Source of the DNA: JAEDES01 sp964616405
GTDB lineage: Bacteria; Bacillota_I; Bacilli_A; RF39; UBA660
Direction of reading: 5' to 3'
Assembly: GCA_964616405.1 (NCBI GenBank)
Contig: CAZTRE010000039.1
Span: 1 to 11,042 of the forward strand
DNA: 11,042 bases
Shown: piece after piece, positions 6,307-11,042 of the stretch
Layout: the number at the start of each line of letters is the position of its first letter
How positions within the stretch are numbered: position 1 is the first letter of the stretch
The notes under the pieces: model-generated
What the model was told of the DNA's origin: nothing
Database searches by the model: none
The model's input: the letters and a program-made list of their open reading frames with translations, nothing else
Position numbers and translations under genes: made by a program

Positions 6307-7056
6307 ATGAAGATTGATAGTTTTGAAGGAATTATTTTAACAGAGACTAATTATAGTGAGTCTAGTAAAATTTTAAATGTTTTGACTAATGACCGAGGTG
6401 TTATTGGAGTAATGTCTAAGGGATGTCGAAATGTTAAAAGTAAATTACGTGGAGTTAGTCGTAAATTAGTGTATGGAACTTTTCATGTTTATTATAAAGA
6501 AAATGGATTATCGACATTGATAGGAGTGGATTTAATTAATTCTTTTTCTAAGACAATGATGGACTTAGAACGGATAAGTTTTGCGTCATATTTACTTGAT
6601 TTAAGTTATCAAGTAGTTAAACAGAATGACGATGAAGGTATATTTGAGTTACTTAGAGATACGCTTTTAAAGATAGAAGAAGGTTTAAATCCTCTAGTAC
6701 TTAGTAATATTTTAGAACTTAAATTACTAGATTATTTGGGAGTTAGACCTAGTATTGATGCTTGTAGTATTTGTGGAAGTGATAAGGCCATAGTAACATT
6801 ATCTGCCGATAGTGGAGGTTATGTCTGTAAGAACTGTTTTAGCAATGAAGGGTATGTATCAGAGAAAACGATAAAGATGATTAGACTTTATTATTATGTT
6901 GATATTAAAAATATTAGTAAGCTCGATGTCAGTGATGAGGTTAGTAGAGAAATTAATCAATTTTTAGATATGTATTATGATAGATATACTGGGCTATATT
7001 TAAAGAGTAAGGAGTTTATTAGAAAGCTTGGCTCTTTGAACCAGAATGCAGGTTAA
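6307..7056 (+). CDS. recO: DNA repair protein RecO
   Basis: A 249-residue protein (B. subtilis RecO is 255). The N-terminal OB-fold part contains EGIILTETNYSESSKIL and VMSKGCRNVKSKLRG; the helical middle carries LELKLLDYLGVRP; the zinc module has C153-x2-C156 and C174-x2-C177. RecO binds single-stranded DNA and SSB and, with RecR, loads RecA in recombinational repair. The ATG abuts the yqzL stop; AAGGCG in the yqzL 3' end is only a moderate ribosome binding site, consistent with translational coupling. It is the last gene of the cluster before the separately promoted glycine unit. Confidence 0.95.
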   Translation: MKIDSFEGIILTETNYSESSKILNVLTNDRGVIGVMSKGCRNVKSKLRGVSRKLVYGTFHVYYKENGLSTLIGVDLINSFSKTMMDLERISFASYLLDLSYQVVKQNDDEGIFELLRDTLLKIEEGLNPLVLSNILELKLLDYLGVRPSIDACSICGSDKAIVTLSADSGGYVCKNCFSNEGYVSEKTIKMIRLYYYVDIKNISKLDVSDEVSREINQFLDMYYDRYTGLYLKSKEFIRKLGSLNQNAG

Positions 7057-7067
7057 CTTCTGTTTTT
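7042..7067 (+). terminator. Possible terminator at the end of recO
   Basis: CAGAA (7042-7046) pairs with TTCTG (7058-7062), with an 11-nt loop, followed by five T. The stem is short and overlaps the recO stop codon, so it is only a candidate. Its position, just before the glyS promoter, is sensible. Confidence 0.35.
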
Positions 7068-7092
7068 CTGTGGATGGCTTTAATTATTATAG

Positions 7093-7121
7093 TTGACAAT
7101 TAGGATAAATTTATGTATATT
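7093..7121 (+). promoter_or_regulatory. Sigma-A promoter of the glycyl-tRNA synthetase unit
   Basis: A perfect TTGACA (7093-7098), a 17-bp spacer and TATATT (7116-7121). Transcription would start near 7128, giving a leader of about 130 nt up to the end of the T-box terminator. Confidence 0.8.
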
Positions 7122-7126
7122 ATTAG

Positions 7127-7259
7127 AGAAAAGTGATAAGTGTGATGACTGGTGTGGAAAGCCAAGAGCAGTATAGTATGAGAGTAGATTCTTCTAGAAT
7201 AAGTAAGGTGGAACCGCGGAAATGATATTTTCGTCCTTATATATTCTAGGAGTTTTTTT
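7127..7259 (+). promoter_or_regulatory. T-box leader (glycine) with antiterminator/terminator switch
   Basis: The hallmark T-box AAGGTGGAACCGCG lies at 7205-7218. Its TGGA (7209-7212) can pair with an uncharged tRNA end UCCA, that is discriminator U, as expected for tRNA-Gly and as in the B. subtilis glyQS leader. GGTGTGGAAAGCC (7151-7163) resembles the apical part of Stem I. When tRNA-Gly is uncharged the antiterminator should form and glyS be transcribed. The leader is short for a T-box if the promoter at 7093 is used. I could not assign a single specifier codon: no GGN appears 3' of the apical segment, where it is normally found; GGT 7151 and GGA 7156 are the only nearby GGN triplets. Confidence 0.85.
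7191..7259 (+). terminator. T-box terminator hairpin
   Basis: CTTCTAGAATA (7191-7201) pairs with TATTCTAGGAG (7242-7252) with one G-U pair, and the helix continues after a mismatch with GTAAGG against CCTTAT (7203-7208 with 7235-7240). Seven T follow (7253-7259). The 5' arm runs into the T-box sequence, so it competes with the antiterminator. Confidence 0.85.
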
Positions 7260-7285
7260 ATTCATAGATAAGGAGGAATAAGATT

Positions 7286-8656
7286 ATGAAAGAATTAACA
7301 ATGGAAAAATTAGTAAATTATTGTAAACAATATGGATTTATATTCCAGGGAAGTGAGATTTATGGTGGTCTTGCAAATACGTGGGATTATGGTCCATTAG
7401 GTGCTAGAATTAAAAATAATATTAAAGATTCTTGGAGAAAAAGATTTATTCAGGAAAGATCTAATGCATATGAGGTTGATGCAGCTATTTTAATGCATCC
7501 CAGAGTTTGGGAAGCAAGTGGTCATGTTTCAAGTTTCTCTGATCCATTAATAGATTGTAAAGGATGTAAGATGAGACATCGTGCAGATAATTTAATAGAT
7601 GATTTTGATCCTGATGCACATGCTGACGGTATGACGCAGGAAGAGATGATGACATATATTAGAGAACACAAGGTGCCATGTCCAAAATGTGGTAAGAGTG
7701 ATTATACAGATATTCGTCAATTCAATTTAATGTTTGAAACACATAGAGGTGTTACTGAAGATGGAAAGAATAAGGTGTATCTTCGTCCGGAAAATGCACA
7801 AGGAGAATACGTTAACTTTTTAAATGTTCAAAGAAGTATGAGAGCAAAACTGCCATTTAGTATTGGACAAGTTGGTAAAGCATTTAGAAATGAAATTACA
7901 CCAGGTAACTTTACATTTAGAACTATTGAGTTTGAACAAATGGAATATCAAACTTTCTGTAAAGAAGGAACTGATAGTGAACTTTATGCATACTTTAAGG
8001 AATATGCGAAAAAGTATTTTATGGATTTAGGAATTAGTGAAGATAAGTTAAGATATCATGACCATGAAAAATTAGCACATTATGCTAAAGAAGCTTGTGA
8101 TATTGAGTATAAATTCTGTTTTGGATGGGGAGAAGTAAATGGTACTCATAATAGAACGAATTATGATTTAGGACGTCATCAAGAATATTCTTCAATTTCA
8201 CAAGAATATTTAGATTCAGAAACTAATGAAAAATATATTCCTTATATTATTGAATCAACTGTTGGATGTGATCGTACAGTTTTAGCAGTACTTGATAATA
8301 GTTATGATGAAGAAGTATTAGAGAATGGTGAAACTCGTGAAGTAATGAGATTTAGTCCATATCTTGCACCATATAAAGTAGCAGTACTTCCATTAAATAA
8401 GAAGTATCATGGCGAAATGGCAAAGGAATTATTTAATAAATTTAATAAATCATTTATGACTACTTATGATGAAACCGCCTCTATTGGTAAACGTTATAGA
8501 AGACAAGATGCTATTGGTACACCATTCTGTGTGACAGTCGATGATGAAACTTTAAATAATGGAACAGTTACAGTTCGTGATCGAGATACTATGAAACAAG
8601 AAGTAATTAAAGTTGAAGATTTAGTTAAGTATGTTGAAGAGAAAATTAAATTTTAA
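7286..8656 (+). CDS. glyS: Glycine-tRNA ligase, single-chain alpha2 type
   Basis: A 456-residue class II synthetase of the eukaryote/archaea-like homodimeric glycyl type, not the bacterial alpha2-beta2 GlyQS. Key segments: YGGLANTWDYGPLGA at 26-40 (motif 1 region), a four-cysteine zinc insertion (C91, C94, C132, C135), RPENAQGEYVNF, motif 2 FRNEITPGNFTFRTIEFEQ (200-218), motif 3 STVGCDRTVLAVL (324-336), and a C-terminal anticodon-binding domain from about residue 358 with APYKVAVLPL. It charges tRNA-Gly with glycine. AGGAGG (7271-7276) lies 9 bases before the ATG. It is controlled by its own promoter and T-box and ends in a strong terminator. Its gene position after recO is that of glyQ-glyS in B. 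subtilis. Confidence 0.97.
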   Translation: MKELTMEKLVNYCKQYGFIFQGSEIYGGLANTWDYGPLGARIKNNIKDSWRKRFIQERSNAYEVDAAILMHPRVWEASGHVSSFSDPLIDCKGCKMRHRADNLIDDFDPDAHADGMTQEEMMTYIREHKVPCPKCGKSDYTDIRQFNLMFETHRGVTEDGKNKVYLRPENAQGEYVNFLNVQRSMRAKLPFSIGQVGKAFRNEITPGNFTFRTIEFEQMEYQTFCKEGTDSELYAYFKEYAKKYFMDLGISEDKLRYHDHEKLAHYAKEACDIEYKFCFGWGEVNGTHNRTNYDLGRHQEYSSISQEYLDSETNEKYIPYIIESTVGCDRTVLAVLDNSYDEEVLENGETREVMRFSPYLAPYKVAVLPLNKKYHGEMAKELFNKFNKSFMTTYDETASIGKRYRRQDAIGTPFCVTVDDETLNNGTVTVRDRDTMKQEVIKVEDLVKYVEEKIKF

Positions 8657-8684
8657 GGATTAGCTAGAAAACTAATCCTTTTTT
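8655..8684 (+). terminator. Intrinsic terminator after glyS
   Basis: AAGGATTAG (8655-8663) pairs perfectly with CTAATCCTT (8672-8680), with an 8-nt loop and T residues to 8684. It overlaps the last two bases of the stop codon and ends the glycine unit. Confidence 0.92.
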
Positions 8685-8718
8685 CTTGACGTAAAGCTTT
8701 AAATAATATAGTTATTTC

Positions 8719-8752
8719 TTGAATGGTTAATGGTACAATTAATGTGTATAAT
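8719..8752 (+). promoter_or_regulatory. Promoter region of the 142-residue protein gene
   Basis: A perfect TATAAT (8747-8752) lies 16 bases upstream of the start codon. The best -35-like hexamer, TTGAAT (8719-8724), is 22 bp away, which is too far; at 17 bp there is only TGGTTA. TGGTACAAT (8731-8739) could be an extended -10 instead. The weak -35 suggests low activity or activator dependence. Confidence 0.5.
8727..8742. promoter_or_regulatory. Near-palindromic operator-like site between -35 and -10
   Basis: TTAATG-GTAC-AATTAA: symmetric about GTAC, with five of the six flanking pairs matching. It sits 4 bp upstream of TATAAT, where a bound repressor would block RNA polymerase. In AT-rich DNA a chance match is possible. 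Confidence 0.35.
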
Positions 8753-8768
8753 ATAAGAGGGAGGATTT

Positions 8769-9197
8769 ATGGAATTATTTGATTTTGGTGAAGGTGCAGA
8801 GAGTACTGCAAAGCAAACTTATAGAGTTATTAAAGATAGAATTGGAATGAGTGAAGAAGAGTTCTTTTTGCTTCCAAGCGATGATATAAGTGAATGGGTT
8901 GATGCTTGTAGATTAGCTTTATTACTAGAAAAAACGAATAATCAAAAATTGCTTGCTGGTTATAAGGACACAGAAATGTTTAGTAAAGGTGAAACATTTA
9001 ATTTGGCAGCAGCTACTGTTATTATTAGAAATAAGAAGAGAACGCTTGATGTAGTTGAACGTGGAACTGATATTGACTTGACCCCGGCTCAGTTTGTTCT
9101 TATGGGAGATAAAGAAAGTAGTGAGTTTGTGAATGAAGCGATGAAGAAGATGAATCTAGATACGGCAAAAGCATTAGATAATAGGAATGTTGATTAG
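8769..9197 (+). CDS. Unrecognised 142-residue cytosolic protein
   Basis: I do not recognise this family. The gene looks real: AGGGAGG before the ATG at good spacing, its own TATAAT, codon use like the neighbours, and a full frame to TAG. The protein has no signal peptide or membrane segment. It is acidic at the N-terminus (MELFDFGEGAESTAKQTYRV), with helices around residues 15-55 (EEEFFLLPSDDISEWVDACR), a central NLAAATVIIRNKKRTLDVVERG segment, and a helical end (SSEFVNEAMKKMNLDTAKAL). There are no cysteine clusters or nucleotide-binding motifs. It is followed after 17 bases by the C26 hydrolase gene without a terminator between, so the two are probably co-transcribed. Confidence 0.8.
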   Translation: MELFDFGEGAESTAKQTYRVIKDRIGMSEEEFFLLPSDDISEWVDACRLALLLEKTNNQKLLAGYKDTEMFSKGETFNLAAATVIIRNKKRTLDVVERGTDIDLTPAQFVLMGDKESSEFVNEAMKKMNLDTAKALDNRNVD

Positions 9198-9214
9198 AAA
9201 AGAGATGAAAGAGT

Positions 9215-9943
9215 ATGATACCAGTTATAGGAGTTCCACTGAGATATCAAAAGTTAGTTGATGATAGACCAATTGTATATATGAGTGAGAGAGTTAGAAG
9301 AACGATAATACAGGCAGGAGGATTTGTTTATCCGATTAGCCCGATTCAAGATATAGATTATATTAGTACTAGGGGTAATGTGTTTCCAGCACCTACAGAG
9401 ATGGAAGAAGAAATAATTAGAATGAATGTTAAAGCGTGTGATGGAATTTTATTTCCAGGAGGAATGAAATTCACAAAATATGATAGAGTTTTATATAAAA
9501 TCGCCATCGAGGAAAAGGTTCCAGTTTTGGGTGTTTGTTTAGGAATGCAGTTGATGAGTTGCCATAATGGGGAAATTGATTTAACTGATATTGGAAATGA
9601 TAGACATGATCAAAAAGATGATACTGTATTAACTCATAAAGTTATTTTAGCTGAAGATAGTAAGTTATTTAAAATTATTGGTGAAAAAGAATTTATGGTA
9701 AATAGTTTTCATACAAGACAAGCTAGCCCGGTTGGGGAATATAAAGTTGTCGGTTATAGTGATGATGGAATAATAGAAGCAATTGAATATCCAGGAGATA
9801 CTTTTAATATAGGTGTTCAATGGCACCCAGAAATTAGTTATCAATTTGATAATAATTCTAAAAAGGTAATAGATGCGTTTATAGAAGAGGCAAAAAAGCA
9901 TAGTATTAAGAGAGAAAGAAGTTCAGAAACTATAACAGTTTAA
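9215..9943 (+). CDS. Gamma-glutamyl-gamma-aminobutyrate hydrolase-like protein (peptidase C26)
   Basis: A 242-residue class I glutamine amidotransferase-like hydrolase. The N-terminal IPVIGVPLRY is typical of PuuD-type enzymes. The oxyanion segment is ILFPGGM (78-84), the nucleophile elbow GVCLGMQ with C108, and the other triad members H204 and E206 in GVQWHPEI. Such enzymes hydrolyse gamma-glutamyl amide bonds; the substrate cannot be told from sequence, and nothing nearby indicates a polyamine pathway. The last residues (KRERSSETITV) are polar and extend past the fold. The ribosome binding site is weak (GAAAGAG just before ATG 9215), which suggests coupling with the upstream gene. Confidence 0.88.
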   Translation: MIPVIGVPLRYQKLVDDRPIVYMSERVRRTIIQAGGFVYPISPIQDIDYISTRGNVFPAPTEMEEEIIRMNVKACDGILFPGGMKFTKYDRVLYKIAIEEKVPVLGVCLGMQLMSCHNGEIDLTDIGNDRHDQKDDTVLTHKVILAEDSKLFKIIGEKEFMVNSFHTRQASPVGEYKVVGYSDDGIIEAIEYPGDTFNIGVQWHPEISYQFDNNSKKVIDAFIEEAKKHSIKRERSSETITV

Positions 9944-9997
9944 ATCAAGAACTTTACAAAAATAAATAAATTATATTGAATAAAAATGGAGAGTATT

Positions 9998-11042
9998 ATG
10001 AAAAATAAAATGAAAGATAAGAAAGTAGTAATTCCATTAGTTATAGTAATAAGCTTATTAGTAGTAGCGGTAATTAGTTTTTTTATTATTACTTATACTA
10101 AATCAATTAAGGCAGATATTAAAAAACACTATAATAAATATGTAGTTATTAATAAAAATACAAATATTTATAATAATAAACATAAGATGATAGGGACGGT
10201 AAGTAAAGGTTTTTCGTTAGAATTAGAAAAGCAAAAAAGTTCGCTTGATAAATATTTTAAAATAAAGGATACAGACTTTTATATTTATTATAAAGATACT
10301 AAAGTAGTTAAAAAGTTAAATTTAAAAGAAAAAGATCCTAATTATTTAACCATTGATAAAAAAATTAGTTTACCTAAAAATATAGCTTTTTATCAAGATA
10401 GTAAGAAGGTTCTATCTGTAGATAAGAAGTTAACTTTACCAGTAGAATATATAGATAATGATATTTATTATGTTTATTTTCTTAATAATCTTTTAGAAAT
10501 AAAGAAGACAAATAAGATTAAGGAAAGTTCTAATAAAAATGATGGGTTAGCACCCGCAAATATTAGTATTTTGAATTATGAAACTATTAGTGATCAATGT
10601 AGTAGCTATGATTGTACTACTATTAGTAATTTAAAAGAACAGGTGGCAAAGTTAAAGGAGAATGGCTATTATACAATTAATGGGGTTGAATATAAGAATT
10701 ATCTAGCAGGGAATTTATGTTTAAAAGATAAGGCTATTTTGTTGACGACGAGTAAAAACTTAGATAATTTAGAGGCATTACGAAAAGAATTAGATATTGA
10801 TTTAGAGGTTCAAACACCTGAATTATCTGAGGTTACTAAATATCAAATAAAGAGTTATTCGACAATTGAAAATATAATGAAGATGGCAATAGGTGAAGAT
10901 GTTGTGGAAAGTCCGCCAGTAGTTAGAACAAATCAAGGGATTGCTGTTTTAAATTATCATTTTTTCTATGATCCGACTTTAGGAGAGTCTTGTAATGAAG
11001 GAATTTGTTTAACTGTTCAGAAATTTAGAGAACATTTAGATT
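9998..11042 (+). CDS. Membrane-anchored polysaccharide-deacetylase-like protein (3'-truncated by window edge)
   Basis: The frame starts at ATG 9998 (GGAGAG at 9988-9993) and stays open to the window end, giving 348 residues. After a basic start, residues 10-33 form a signal anchor (VVIPLVIVISLLVVAVISFF). A large lysine-rich extracellular part follows. It contains two SH3-like beta stretches, about 48-105 (TNIYNNKHKMIGTVSKG) and about 120-168, then a mixed region with cysteines (DQCSSYDC). From residue 315, IAVLNYHFFYDP followed by CNEGICL and FREHLD matches the opening of NodB-type polysaccharide deacetylases. Only about 34 residues of that domain are present, so the metal-binding Asp/His residues that would show activity are beyond the edge. 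A cell-wall or exopolysaccharide modifying role is inferred. Confidence 0.8.
   Translation, partial: MKNKMKDKKVVIPLVIVISLLVVAVISFFIITYTKSIKADIKKHYNKYVVINKNTNIYNNKHKMIGTVSKGFSLELEKQKSSLDKYFKIKDTDFYIYYKDTKVVKKLNLKEKDPNYLTIDKKISLPKNIAFYQDSKKVLSVDKKLTLPVEYIDNDIYYVYFLNNLLEIKKTNKIKESSNKNDGLAPANISILNYETISDQCSSYDCTTISNLKEQVAKLKENGYYTINGVEYKNYLAGNLCLKDKAILLTTSKNLDNLEALRKELDIDLEVQTPELSEVTKYQIKSYSTIENIMKMAIGEDVVESPPVVRTNQGIAVLNYHFFYDPTLGESCNEGICLTVQKFREHLD

Noticed and set aside
8686..8712. TTGACG and TATAGT after the glyS terminator as a promoter
   Set aside because: The spacing is 15 bp and a better TATAAT lies closer to the gene; it could be a weak second promoter.
9665..9901. Minus-strand open frame of 78 codons inside the C26 hydrolase gene
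   Set aside because: Antisense shadow covering the catalytic His/Glu region of a conserved enzyme.
9953..9977. TTTACA and TATATT upstream of the deacetylase-like gene as a promoter
   Set aside because: The spacing is only 13 bp, too short for sigma-A.
1..11042. CRISPR array, tRNA/rRNA genes, transposase or prophage genes
   Set aside because: No regularly spaced repeats, RNA gene hallmarks or mobile-element proteins were seen.

Overview
The window comes from a low-GC (roughly 30% by eye) Gram-positive bacterium of the Firmicutes/Bacilli type. The evidence is strong AGGAGG ribosome binding sites, sigma-A promoters, a T-box leader, undecaprenol-kinase-type DgkA and the sporulation genes yqfC and yqfD. 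Gene order from yqeY to a glycyl-tRNA synthetase follows the Bacillus subtilis yqeY-yqfC-yqfD-ybeY-dgkA-cdd-era-yqzL-recO-gly region. The stop codons are all TAA or TAG and tryptophan is read from TGG, so the standard bacterial code applies. An uncultured gut lineage of Bacilli (RF39/Erysipelotrichales-like) is plausible, but this is inference.

Positions 1-1402 are accessory. They hold two tandem paralogous small exported proteins with a SipW/TasA-like N-terminus, the first cut by the window edge. Between them lie a good intrinsic terminator, a 16-bp inverted repeat and a promoter (TTGACG, 17-bp spacer, TATCAT) whose spacer contains a run of 11 G. Such a tract in an AT-rich genome, placed where its length sets the -35/-10 spacing, is the textbook layout of a phase-variable promoter. 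It is the most interesting signal in the window.

Positions 1473-7056 are the conserved housekeeping cluster. A consensus promoter drives yqeY. Then come yqfC, yqfD, a VanZ-family membrane protein (where B. subtilis has phoH and pgpH), ybeY, dgkA, cdd, era, a 29-codon yqzL-like gene and recO. These genes overlap or lie nearly end to end and are probably co-transcribed. A 30-nt near-perfect palindrome in the era-yqzL gap encloses the yqzL ribosome binding site.

Positions 7093-8684 form a separate glycine unit: promoter, compact T-box leader with terminator, a one-chain (alpha2) glycyl-tRNA synthetase and a strong terminator. The T-box UGGA sequence fits a tRNA with discriminator base U, as in tRNA-Gly.

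Positions 8719-11042 hold an unrecognised 142-residue cytosolic protein behind a promoter with a palindromic operator-like site, a class I glutamine amidotransferase-like (peptidase C26) hydrolase, and the 5' part of a membrane-anchored polysaccharide-deacetylase-like protein that runs off the window. No tRNA, rRNA, CRISPR array, transposase or prophage gene is visible.
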